Shown piece by piece: positions 1-7,170 of a DNA stretch of 64,000 nt (position 1 is its first letter; each line of letters begins with the position of its first letter). A model generated the notes under the pieces. The model was not told where the DNA came from and did not search any database. It was given only the letters and a program-made list of their open reading frames with translations. The translations under genes and the position numbers were made by a program. Where the stretch lies: the NCBI RefSeq assembly GCF_001426945.1, contig NZ_LMFS01000004.1, positions 66,851-130,850 of the forward strand, written 5' to 3'. The stretch is from Pseudolabrys sp. Root1462. GTDB taxonomy: Bacteria; Pseudomonadota; Alphaproteobacteria; Rhizobiales; Xanthobacteraceae.

Positions 1-466
1 CGGTCGGCGCGTAGGCGTAGCTGGCCTCGGCGAGGACGAGTTGCGTGTTGGCGACCGCGAGCGCCGAGGGCAAGGTCATGGTGCCGGAATTCGCCGTGCC
101 GTTGCGCGTCACGCTCCATTTGACCGTCGCCTTCTTGGTGGCGTCGATGTTGATGCAGGTGATCGTCATCTTCAGCTTGCTGGCGTCGTAGGGCTGGATG
201 ATGCCGCTCGACGCATTGAGAATGTTGGTCATGTCGCTGGTCGAGATCGTCGTCACCTGCGCCGACAGGTTGGCAAGCGCTGCGGCGGTGAGGCTGACCT
301 TGCGATCGACCGCCACGGCATCGGACACTTCGACACAGCCGAAATACAGACAGATCATGATCGGCGCGACCAGCGCGAACTCGACCGCGGAAACGCCACG
401 ACGATCGCGGACGAAGCGGCTGCGGCGAGGGCCGGCGATGAATGTCAGCACGCGATGGCTCAGCAT
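1..466 (-). CDS. TadE/TadG-family pseudopilin (3' end beyond window)
   Basis: Minus-strand reading frame open from an ATG at 466 to the window edge, so at least 155 residues and C-terminally incomplete. The N-terminus is basic and is followed by the hallmark GVSAVEFALVAP and a hydrophobic stretch (about residues 24-45), as in TadE/TadF/TadG minor pseudopilins. The Glu five residues into the hydrophobic segment is the conserved prepilin-like Glu. The start overlaps the end of the upstream tadE-like gene by 7 bp, so the two are probably translationally coupled. These proteins are processed by the CpaA/TadV peptidase and are needed for Flp pilus assembly. Whether it is full-length TadG (with a von Willebrand domain) or a short TadE/F cannot be told here; the visible part lacks a vWA motif. 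Confidence 0.75.
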   Translation of the reverse strand, partial: MLSHRVLTFIAGPRRSRFVRDRRGVSAVEFALVAPIMICLYFGCVEVSDAVAVDRKVSLTAAALANLSAQVTTISTSDMTNILNASSGIIQPYDASKLKMTITCINIDATKKATVKWSVTRNGTANSGTMTLPSALAVANTQLVLAEASYAYAPT

Positions 467-1035
467 GCGTTGCTCCCGCCATAGGGCTCGTTACGGAAGA
501 CCGATGTCGCGACCAGCAGCCGCTTGTTGCCGTTCAGATTCGCCAGATTGTTGCCGAGCAGCGAAACGTAGATCGGCCACTGGTAATACAGCGACACCTT
601 GACGATGCAGCCCGGTCCGCCGGGCGTATAGGCCATCTTGGTGCTGTCGAACTGTCCATTCGAGACTGGCGAGGCTGCCGCGGTCACCGAGCTAAAGTCC
701 GAGTAGGTCTTGACGTCGACATAGACGCCGCCGTTGCAATCGAACAGGCCGGCGATACGGCTGCACACCTGGTTCTTGAAATCGGTGGCGCTGAAGCCGT
801 TGGTCTGCGCCTGTCCGGTCATGATCAGCCGCGCGGAATCGGCAGTCGCGGCTTCCAGCGTCTGCCCGGCAAAGAACACCAGCGCGGATTCGATGATGGC
901 GAAGGTCAGCGCCAGGAACGGAGTTGCCACGAGCGCGAATTCGACGGCGGCGGCGCCGCTCTGCTGCTTGATGAAGCGCCGACCGATGCCGCCGCGCCAG
1001 CAGCCGCCGATGCGTTTCCTTATTTTACCGAACAT
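460..1035 (-). CDS. TadE-like pilus assembly pseudopilin
   Basis: 191 residues, about the usual TadE size. After a basic leader (residues 1-25) comes SGAAAVEFALVATPF, the TadE signature with its conserved Glu, and one transmembrane helix (about 30-52). The rest is predicted periplasmic and contains several Cys residues (near VCSRIAGLFDC and at the C-terminus) that could form disulphides. It is a minor pseudopilin of the Tad/Flp secretion machinery. It overlaps the following TadE/TadG-like gene by 7 bp. CtrA-like TTAA/TTAACC motifs lie about 105-137 bp upstream of its start. Confidence 0.85.
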   Translation of the reverse strand: MFGKIRKRIGGCWRGGIGRRFIKQQSGAAAVEFALVATPFLALTFAIIESALVFFAGQTLEAATADSARLIMTGQAQTNGFSATDFKNQVCSRIAGLFDCNGGVYVDVKTYSDFSSVTAAASPVSNGQFDSTKMAYTPGGPGCIVKVSLYYQWPIYVSLLGNNLANLNGNKRLLVATSVFRNEPYGGSNAC

Positions 1036-1139
1036 GGCAGAGGTCCCAACGGCTCGCTAATGCGCCCAGCCGAGGTCCTTATAGCGAGACGGCGTTGTCG
1101 ATTTCTTGCGCGCAATGACGAAAACGCCGGGACCGCGGT

Positions 1140-1172
1140 TTAACGTCCGCTAACCATGACGGGACGTTAACC
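1140..1172. promoter_or_regulatory. Candidate CtrA-type box upstream of the tadE-like operon
   Basis: TTAA at 1140-1143, TAACCAT at 1151-1157 (TTAA-N7-TAAC) and a second TTAACC at 1167-1172 lie within 33 bp, between the tadE-like gene and the next minus-strand gene. The response regulator CtrA of alphaproteobacteria binds TTAA-N7-TTAA and TTAACCAT half-sites, and it controls pilA in Caulobacter. The match is imperfect, so this is an inference from motif and position. Confidence 0.4.
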
Positions 1173-1182
1173 GCGCCGGGCC

Positions 1183-1674
1183 TCAGCGGGCTGAGGGTGC
1201 CGCGCCGCCGCCGCCACCACCGCCGCCGATGCGCGCGCCGGACTGGCCGAGGATATTGCCGAAGTAGGTCGCCGAGTCGCCGAGCGTCAGACGCTTCTCG
1301 CATTCCGGCGCGCAGCTATAGGACTCGCGTTCGACGCCCTTGTACACGACGACCAGGTCCGCGCTGCCCGGCCCGGTGACCTGCACCGTTGTATCGAGGA
1401 CGATCTTGCCGCTGCGGTTGAGCGCCAGCATGTTGGTCGAGCCGAAGCCCTTACCGGTCAGCACCAGCACGCCGCCGCCCTGCAGCGTGGCGTCGGCGAT
1501 CAGCGGATTGCCGATGACGATGGTGGCGACGTTGTCGGGAAGCTTCATGATGCGGGCCTCGTCGACCGAGACCGTCACCGTTTCAGCCTGCGCCGCCCCC
1601 GCCAGTACACCGGCAAGCATGACGCCCGCCATGACCGTAAGCAGGCGGCTGGGACGTCTGAACGCGGCCGACAT
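1183..1674 (-). CDS. Orphan secretin N-domain (pilus assembly N-terminal domain) protein
   Basis: 163 residues with a signal peptide (hydrophobic residues about 13-28, ending AQA). The mature part (about 32-115) matches the N-terminal domain of CpaC/RcpA secretins: it contains MKLPDNVATIVIGNPLIADA and TGKGFGSTNMLALN, comparable to the same region of CpaC at 4931-6406. No secretin pore domain follows. The C-terminus carries two Cys (SCAPEC) and a run of eight Gly. A good ribosome site (GGAGAG) precedes the ATG. It probably acts in the periplasm next to the Tad secretin, perhaps as an accessory of the channel. The exact role is unknown. Confidence 0.8.
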   Translation of the reverse strand: MSAAFRRPSRLLTVMAGVMLAGVLAGAAQAETVTVSVDEARIMKLPDNVATIVIGNPLIADATLQGGGVLVLTGKGFGSTNMLALNRSGKIVLDTTVQVTGPGSADLVVVYKGVERESYSCAPECEKRLTLGDSATYFGNILGQSGARIGGGGGGGGAAPSAR

Positions 1675-1794
1675 CGCATCTCTCCAACGCTACGCAATAC
1701 TAAATCCCGCGCGGCCATACACGCCGGCGGGCCGAGACCGCTGCAGTTGACTGCAAATTGGTGAACGAAGTGCAAAGAGCCGGTGCGGCGTCGC

Positions 1795-2622
1795 CTACTG
1801 CCGGAACGGATAGAGCATCTGGGCGCCGAAGCTCTCGGGGAAGTGCTCGTCGTCGACGCCGTAAGCGTCCGGCAGCTCACCCTCGGGCATGTACCAGGTG
1901 CCGAACAAGATATCCCAGATCGGAAACGTGCCGGCGAAATTCATGTTGCCGCCGCGATCGGGCGAGGTGTGGTGCCAGCGGTGGAATATCGGACCGGCGA
2001 GCACGTATTTGAACGGACCCAGCGTCCAGTTCAGGTTGGCATGAACGAAGGCGGATGAGGCCGTGGTGAACGGCCCGACCCACAACATCACATTAGGCGA
2101 GATGCCGGCCAGCAGCAGCGCGGCATCGACCAATACGGTTCCGAACAGGATGTTGACCGGATGGAAGCGCGCCGCCGAGATCCAGTCCACCTCGGTCGAG
2201 GAGTGGTGGATGGCGTGGTACTTCCACATCGCCGCGCCGTGATAGAGGCGGTGGAACCAATACAGCAGAAAGTCGGAAACGACGAGGAAGGTGATCGCCT
2301 GCGCCCACAGTGGCAATCGCGCGAGCGGACCGAAGCCATCGTCGAAGAACGCCATCAGCTGGTCGCCGGTGTGGATGCCGTAGATATAGGCGGCGCCGGT
2401 CACCATCAGGCCGATGCGCACGAAGCGCGCCAGCAGCGGGATGAGGAACCAGTACAGGACGTCGGTCACGATCTCCCGCTTCCGCCACCACACCTGGCCG
2501 GGATTGCAGGCCGACCAGTGCGTCAACACGGCGAAGACCAAGCCCATCGCCAGCGTGATCGGCACGATCTTGAGCACCGTTTGTCCGGCGACCAGGAAGA
2601 CAGAATAAAATTCGTTCAGCAT
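1795..2622 (-). CDS. Fatty acid hydroxylase / sterol desaturase family membrane protein
   Basis: 275 residues from the ATG at 2622; an in-frame GTG at 2643 is possible, but its GGAG sits too close to the start. Several transmembrane helices alternate with the three His clusters of the di-iron fatty acid hydroxylase superfamily (PF04116): HRLYH and HAIHH (about residues 124-143) and HRWHH (about 220). These enzymes hydroxylate or desaturate lipids at the membrane using O2. The substrate cannot be told from sequence. It lies between pilus genes on the same strand as the orphan secretin-N gene (about 120 bp apart), so co-transcription is possible but a pilus role is unproven. Confidence 0.85.
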   Translation of the reverse strand: MLNEFYSVFLVAGQTVLKIVPITLAMGLVFAVLTHWSACNPGQVWWRKREIVTDVLYWFLIPLLARFVRIGLMVTGAAYIYGIHTGDQLMAFFDDGFGPLARLPLWAQAITFLVVSDFLLYWFHRLYHGAAMWKYHAIHHSSTEVDWISAARFHPVNILFGTVLVDAALLLAGISPNVMLWVGPFTTASSAFVHANLNWTLGPFKYVLAGPIFHRWHHTSPDRGGNMNFAGTFPIWDILFGTWYMPEGELPDAYGVDDEHFPESFGAQMLYPFRQ

Positions 2623-2643
2623 GTCGGCGGCTCGCGGGATCAC

Positions 2644-3081
2644 GGCTCCACCGTATCGGTATCGGCTTCGCGGATTAATGAGTGGTGAAAGCCGCGCATT
2701 CCACGCTGACCGGAGTCCGCATCGCCATTGCGATGGAGCAGGACCGGACCCGGTGACAGTATTGCCAGGCGAATACTTCGCCGAAGAAATATTGTATTGC
2801 CTGACAGATACAAGGAATTCCCGGGTTTGATTTTATGTATTCACTCGAATTAGAATAGAATATCCTATCAATATACATCATATACCAATTCTTAACCATA
2901 ATATTCATTAGGTTACAGGTCATTAACTACGTTGAAATACCGAAGAATGACCCTGTATTTCTTAGATCACATTAAGACAGCCGCAAGACCTGCCGCGTAA
3001 GGTCCCGTCATCAGAACAGCGGGAGCCAATCCCAGCGTTTTGACCCTGCTCAGACAGCCTCGTGGATCAATGGAGCTACCG
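2644..3081 (+). promoter_or_regulatory. AT-rich intergenic region upstream of the Flp pilin gene
   Basis: This 438-bp gap holds no convincing gene. From about 2765 to 2975 the base composition is far more AT-rich than anywhere else in the window, with many TATA/ATAT/AATT tracts. It contains TTAACCAT at 2892-2899 and a TTAC-N6-TTAA pair at 2913-2926, resembling CtrA half-sites. A strongly expressed major pilin needs a strong regulated promoter, so this is its likely location. Start site and -10/-35 boxes cannot be fixed by eye. Confidence 0.55.
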
Positions 3082-3246
3082 ATGAAGAACCTGTTCGTGC
3101 GTTTCCTGAAGGACAATTCTGGCGCGACCGCCATCGAATACGGCCTGATCGCCGCCGGCATTTCGGTCGCCATCATTGCCGTCGTCAACGGCATCGGCAC
3201 CAAGCTGAACACTTCGTTCAACAGCATCTCGACCCAGCTGAAATAA
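3082..3246 (+). CDS. flp: Flp/Fap-type major pilin
   Basis: 54 residues. The ATG at 3082 has a GGAG ribosome site 6 nt upstream; a longer in-frame TTG start at 3040 is unlikely. The short basic leader ends SG, followed by ATAIEYGLIAAGISVAIIAV: cleavage after Gly14 by the CpaA peptidase would expose a mature pilin of 40 residues with Glu5-Tyr6, the Flp signature, and a hydrophobic helix. This is the structural subunit of the Tad pilus used for surface attachment. It stands alone between an AT-rich promoter region and a strong terminator, as expected for a highly expressed monocistronic pilin. Confidence 0.96.
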   Translation: MKNLFVRFLKDNSGATAIEYGLIAAGISVAIIAVVNGIGTKLNTSFNSISTQLK

Positions 3247-3267
3247 GCCGGGCGGCTGTGCATCACC

Positions 3268-3295
3268 AAGGGCTCCGGAGAATCCGGAGCCCTTT
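3268..3295 (+). terminator. Rho-independent terminator after flp
   Basis: A perfect 12-bp inverted repeat (3268-3279 with 3283-3294; core GGGCTCCGGA) with a 3-nt loop and a T-rich tail (TTTGCCTTTT) starts about 20 bp after the pilin stop codon. It would separate flp from cpaA. Confidence 0.85.
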
Positions 3296-3414
3296 GCCTT
3301 TTGCGGCGGACCGGCGTCGCCGGCGCTGCTAACCGAACGGCAAGCATCGCGACGCTAGCTTGTCTGTGCCCGGGGGAGCGCCGGGCAAACCTGGCTGAAC
3401 TGAAAGGTGCTGCA

Positions 3415-3924
3415 ATGACGGCGGTCGACGCGATCAGGCTCGCTCTGTTCCCTGCGCTGATGGCTTTCGCCGCCTCGAGCGACCTGTTCACGATGACCAT
3501 CTCCAACCGGCTGTCGCTGGCGCTGACCGGCGGCTTTGTGGTGCTGGCGTTCGCCGCCGGCATGCCGCTCGCGGCGATGGGCATGCATCTGGCCGCCGCG
3601 GCATGTGTGCTGGTGGTGGGTTTCGTCTTCTTCTCGCAGGGCTGGATCGGCGGCGGCGACGCCAAGCTGTTCGCCGCCACGGCGCTGTGGTTCGGCTTCG
3701 ATCACCTGCTCGACTATGCGACCTATGCCTCGATCTTCGGCGGCGCCCTCACCCTCGCGCTGCTGCAGTTCCGCAAGCTGCCGTTGCCCGAGGCGCTGAC
3801 GCGGCAGCCCTGGATCATGCGGTTGCATGAAGAACGCGGCGGCATCCCTTACGGCATCGCGCTCGCCGCTGCCGCGCTGGTCATCTACCCGAAGACGGGA
3901 TGGATGCCGGGCGCCACGCCCTGA
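3415..3924 (+). CDS. cpaA: Prepilin peptidase CpaA (A24 family)
   Basis: 169 residues from the ATG at 3415 (GAAAGG ribosome site). It is a polytopic membrane aspartyl protease. The two catalytic Asp are visible in SSDLFTMTISN (about residue 23) and GGGDAKLFA (about 80), the latter being the GxGD-type motif. A third conserved block, GGIPYGIALA, is near the C-terminus. It cleaves the leader of Flp pilin and of the TadE/F/G pseudopilins after Gly. Like other TadV/CpaA proteins it lacks the N-terminal methylase domain of PilD. It is the first of the plus-strand pilus genes after the pilin. Confidence 0.93.
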   Translation: MTAVDAIRLALFPALMAFAASSDLFTMTISNRLSLALTGGFVVLAFAAGMPLAAMGMHLAAAACVLVVGFVFFSQGWIGGGDAKLFAATALWFGFDHLLDYATYASIFGGALTLALLQFRKLPLPEALTRQPWIMRLHEERGGIPYGIALAAAALVIYPKTGWMPGATP

Positions 3925-4015
3925 CCGCAACCGCCTGCGTCACTGACGCCGGACCTTCTGCGCGCGTCGCTCGCGCCGCCTGTGACGCGCGCCGAATCTT
4001 ACGGGCAACCGTTTA

Positions 4016-4047
4016 TTAACTCGACTTAGTCACGGCTGCTTAACCAT
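4016..4047. promoter_or_regulatory. Candidate CtrA-type motifs upstream of cpaB
   Basis: TTAA at 4016-4019 and a full TTAACCAT at 4040-4047 lie in the 221-bp gap between cpaA and cpaB, about 100 bp before the cpaB start. The rest of the gap shows no gene. The motif suggests a cpaB-operon promoter under CtrA-type control; this is inference from motif identity and position. Confidence 0.4.
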
Positions 4048-4145
4048 GCCTTGACCTTTAGCTGGTCAAATCCCTGCACGCGGCTGCTTCGGCCGCCATG
4101 TGGGTTTTGACGGCGTTTCGTTCCGTCTGTTGTGAGAGTGAGCGT

Positions 4146-4934
4146 ATGAAAGCCGCGCGCATCGTGGTGTTGACAGTCGCCGTTGCCGCCGGTGGCGTTG
4201 CGGCGATGCTGGCTGGCCGCAGCCAGAAGCCGCCGGAAGCGCCCGCGCCGGTGGCCGCCAAACCCGCAACGATCGACGTCCTCGTTGCCAAGAGCAACAT
4301 CGGCATGGGCCAGACGCTGAGCGCCAGCGAGGTCGAGTGGCAACCCTGGCCGATGGAAGCAGCCACTGGCAACTTCATCCGTAAAACCGATCGTCCCGCG
4401 GCGATCGAGAATTTGTCGGGCCAGATCGCGCGCTATCCCTTCGTGGCCGGAGAGCCGATCCGCGAAGCCAAACTGGTGAATTCGAAGGGATCCGGCTTCA
4501 TGGCCGCGATCCTCCCGCCCGGCATGCGCGCTGTCTCGACACAGATTTCGCCGGAAACCTCGGCGGGCGGCTTTATTCTGCCGAATGACCATGTCGATGT
4601 GACGCTGACGCGGCGCGACCGCGAGGCCGAGAAAGCCACCGGCGTCGAAAGCTTCACCAGCGAGGTTGTTCTGCGCAACATCCGCGTCCTCGCGATCGAC
4701 CAGAACGTCGAAGAGAAAAACGGCCAGAAGGTCGTGGTCGGCAAGACCGCGACGCTCGAGCTGTCGCCGCCGCAGGTCGAGACGCTCGCCCTGTCGCAGC
4801 AGCGCGGCACGCTGTCGCTGGCGCTGCGCAGCATCACCGATGCCGAAAAGACCGAAGCTCCGACCGAGGCGCCGCGTAACAACGGTGTCAACATCGTCCG
4901 CTTCGGCGTTTCAACCGTGAGCACGCCGCGATGA
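4146..4934 (+). CDS. cpaB: Pilus assembly protein CpaB (SAF domain)
   Basis: 262 residues; ATG at 4146 preceded by GAGAGTGAG. The N-terminal signal/anchor (residues 4-23) is followed by an Ala/Pro-rich linker and a SAF-type domain (about 40-110, IDVLVAKSNIGMGQTL through VAGEPIREAKL). The block GMRAVSTQISPETSAGGFILPNDHVDV is typical of CpaB/RcpC. It is a periplasmic protein thought to stabilise or modify the Tad secretin and pilus passage. Its stop overlaps the cpaC start (ATGA), so translation is coupled. Confidence 0.93.
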   Translation: MKAARIVVLTVAVAAGGVAAMLAGRSQKPPEAPAPVAAKPATIDVLVAKSNIGMGQTLSASEVEWQPWPMEAATGNFIRKTDRPAAIENLSGQIARYPFVAGEPIREAKLVNSKGSGFMAAILPPGMRAVSTQISPETSAGGFILPNDHVDVTLTRRDREAEKATGVESFTSEVVLRNIRVLAIDQNVEEKNGQKVVVGKTATLELSPPQVETLALSQQRGTLSLALRSITDAEKTEAPTEAPRNNGVNIVRFGVSTVSTPR

Positions 4935-6406
4935 TCGTTCGAAGGAAACTTCAGACCATGGCGAAACACCGCTCCATCCGCGCAGGCCTGCTGATGGGTC
5001 TGCTGGCGGCCGCGGCGCTCGCCGGATCGGCGCCGCTGCACGCGGCCGACACCGGAACCGGGGTGCCGGTGATCCAGGTGGCGGCGAGCGAGGCGACATC
5101 GCGCTTCATTCCCCTCGGCATCGGCAAATCGGTGGCGATCGACCTGCCGGCCGACATCAAGGATGTGCTGGTCGCGGACCCGACGGTCGCCAATGCCGTC
5201 GTGCGCACGTCGCGCCGCGTCTACATGATCGGCGTCAAGGTCGGCCAGACCAACATCTTCTTCTTCGACGCCAACGGCAAACAGATCGCCGGTTTCGATA
5301 TCGCGGTGACCCGCGATCTCAACGGCGTTCGCGCGGCGCTCAAACAGGCGATGCCGGATGCCACCATCCGCATCGAAGGCGTCGGTGACGGCATCATGCT
5401 GTCGGGCTCGGCGGCGAGCGCGGCCGAATCCCAGCAGGCCTACGATCTCGCGTCCCGGCTCGTCGGCGACGGCACCAAGGTCGTCAACGGAATCACCGTG
5501 CGCGGCCGCGATCAGGTCATGCTCAAGGTGACGGTCGCCGAAGTCCGTCGCGACGTCATCAAGCAGCTCGGCGTCGATCTGTCCGGCAGCTTCAACGTCG
5601 GCAACAGCGCGCTCAACCTCAATACCCAGAACTCGTTCTCCGCGGTCGGCCAGACCCTCAGCGAAACCGCGTTCGGTGTGTCCTGGAAGGGCCTGACCGC
5701 GACGTTGCGCGCGATGGACCGCGCCGGCGTGCTGCGCACATTGGCCGAACCGAACCTGACCGCGATCTCCGGCGAAACCGCGAGTTTCGTGGCCGGCGGC
5801 GAATTCCCCATTCCCAACGGTCTGTCGTGCGACACCACCAAATCGCCGCCGGTCTGTCAGTCGCAGGTCGACTTCAAGAAGTTCGGCGTCGGCCTGGTGT
5901 TCACGCCGGTCGTCCTGTCCGAAGGCCGCATCAGCCTGAAGGTGATGACGGAAGTCTCCGATCTCTCGACCGACAACGCGCTGACGCTGACGGTGCCGGG
6001 CGCGACCCAGTCGCTGACCATCCCCTCGATTTCGACCCGGCGCGCCGAAACCACCGTGGAAATCCCCTCGGGCGGTTCGCTGACCCTGGCCGGCATGATC
6101 CAGGAAAAGACCAAGCAGCAGATTAACGGGGTTCCCGGTCTGATGCAGGTGCCGATCCTCGGCTCGCTGTTCAAGAGCCGCGACTACATCAACAACCAGA
6201 CCGAACTCGTCGTCATCGTAACGCCCTACATCGTGCGGGCGGTGGCACAGAAGCAACTGTCGCGGCCCGATGACGGCTTCGCGGACCCGAGCGACCCGTC
6301 GACGGCGCTGCTCGGCCGCCTCAACCGCATCTACGGCGAGCCCGGCAATTCGAACCCACCGCCGGCGGGGGATTACCACGGCAAATACGGTTTCATCCTC
6401 GATTGA
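4931..6406 (+). CDS. cpaC: Tad secretin CpaC
   Basis: 491 residues from the ATG that overlaps the cpaB stop; an alternative ATG at 4958 has a GAAGGA upstream. After a signal peptide come the secretin N-domain (about 65-145, VAIDLPADIKDVLVADP), a BON-like segment (about 145-195) and the secretin pore domain (about 240-430), with GGEFPIP and the C-terminal VPILGSLFKS signature. It forms the outer-membrane channel through which the Flp pilus passes. Its N-domain resembles the orphan protein at 1183-1674. Confidence 0.95.
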   Translation: MIVRRKLQTMAKHRSIRAGLLMGLLAAAALAGSAPLHAADTGTGVPVIQVAASEATSRFIPLGIGKSVAIDLPADIKDVLVADPTVANAVVRTSRRVYMIGVKVGQTNIFFFDANGKQIAGFDIAVTRDLNGVRAALKQAMPDATIRIEGVGDGIMLSGSAASAAESQQAYDLASRLVGDGTKVVNGITVRGRDQVMLKVTVAEVRRDVIKQLGVDLSGSFNVGNSALNLNTQNSFSAVGQTLSETAFGVSWKGLTATLRAMDRAGVLRTLAEPNLTAISGETASFVAGGEFPIPNGLSCDTTKSPPVCQSQVDFKKFGVGLVFTPVVLSEGRISLKVMTEVSDLSTDNALTLTVPGATQSLTIPSISTRRAETTVEIPSGGSLTLAGMIQEKTKQQINGVPGLMQVPILGSLFKSRDYINNQTELVVIVTPYIVRAVAQKQLSRPDDGFADPSDPSTALLGRLNRIYGEPGNSNPPPAGDYHGKYGFILD

Positions 6407-6423
6407 GCGGCGGAGACGGTGCA

Positions 6424-7170
6424 ATGACAGCTTTGCGAATTCAGACCGACAGGCGCCGGCAAGCGGCGCTTCGGTTGCTCGCTGCCGCGGCGCTGACGAG
6501 CCTGCTCGGCGGCTGCTACCAGACGCAGACCGCCCGGAATGAATATCCGACCGACTATCGTGACCGCCATCCGATCACGGTGCGCGAAGGTTCGCGCCAG
6601 GTCGATGTGTTCATCAGCAGCAATCGCGGTGGACTGAGCCCCTCGCAACGGGCCGACGTGCTCGCCTTCGCGCAGAACTGGCGGCACGAGGCCAAGAGCG
6701 GGATCATCGTCGAGGTGCCGCATGGCGGCGCCGTCGATCGTGCGGCCAACGACACGATGCGCGAGATCCATTCGATCTTCGCCGCCTCGGGCGTGCCGCG
6801 CAACGCGGTGTTCGTGCGGCAGTACCGACCGACGGCCGCGTCGCTGACCAGCATCAAGATCGGTTACTCGAAGATGGTCGCCGAAGCCGGTCCCTGCGGC
6901 CAGTGGCCGAACGATCTGGGGCCCAGCGCCGACCGCAACTACTTCGAGAACCGGCCTTACTGGAATTTCGGCTGCGCGACGCAGCGCAATCTGGCTTCGC
7001 AGGTCGATAATCCGGCCGATCTCGTGCAGCCGCGCGGCGAAGCGCCGGCCCCGGCAGGACGACGCTCGGTGGCGCTCGACAAGTATCGCAGGGGTGAAAA
7101 TCCGAGCGCCGGCTATCAGGGCGACTCGAACGGTTACGACAACGGCAAGATCAGCGACCTCGGCAAATGA
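6424..7170 (+). CDS. cpaD: Pilus assembly lipoprotein CpaD
   Basis: 248 residues from the ATG at 6424 (GGAGACGG just upstream). A lipobox (LLGGC, Cys around residue 31) marks it as a lipoprotein. CpaD-family blocks include NEYPTDYRDRHPI, LSPSQRADVLAF and GPCGQWPNDLG, the last characteristic of CpaD, and a C-terminal NPADLVQPRGE segment. It is an outer-membrane partner of the CpaC secretin. Its stop overlaps the cpaE start (ATGA). Confidence 0.93.
   Translation: MTALRIQTDRRRQAALRLLAAAALTSLLGGCYQTQTARNEYPTDYRDRHPITVREGSRQVDVFISSNRGGLSPSQRADVLAFAQNWRHEAKSGIIVEVPHGGAVDRAANDTMREIHSIFAASGVPRNAVFVRQYRPTAASLTSIKIGYSKMVAEAGPCGQWPNDLGPSADRNYFENRPYWNFGCATQRNLASQVDNPADLVQPRGEAPAPAGRRSVALDKYRRGENPSAGYQGDSNGYDNGKISDLGK

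Noticed and set aside
2675..2923. Minus-strand frame of 82 codons in the AT-rich region before flp
   Set aside because: Codon use and amino-acid content reflect AT-rich non-coding DNA; no ribosome site, and the place fits a promoter region.
4433..6424. Minus-strand open frame of 663 codons opposite cpaB/cpaC
   Set aside because: Antisense of the secretin gene; low-complexity RRR/DH composition and no family features.
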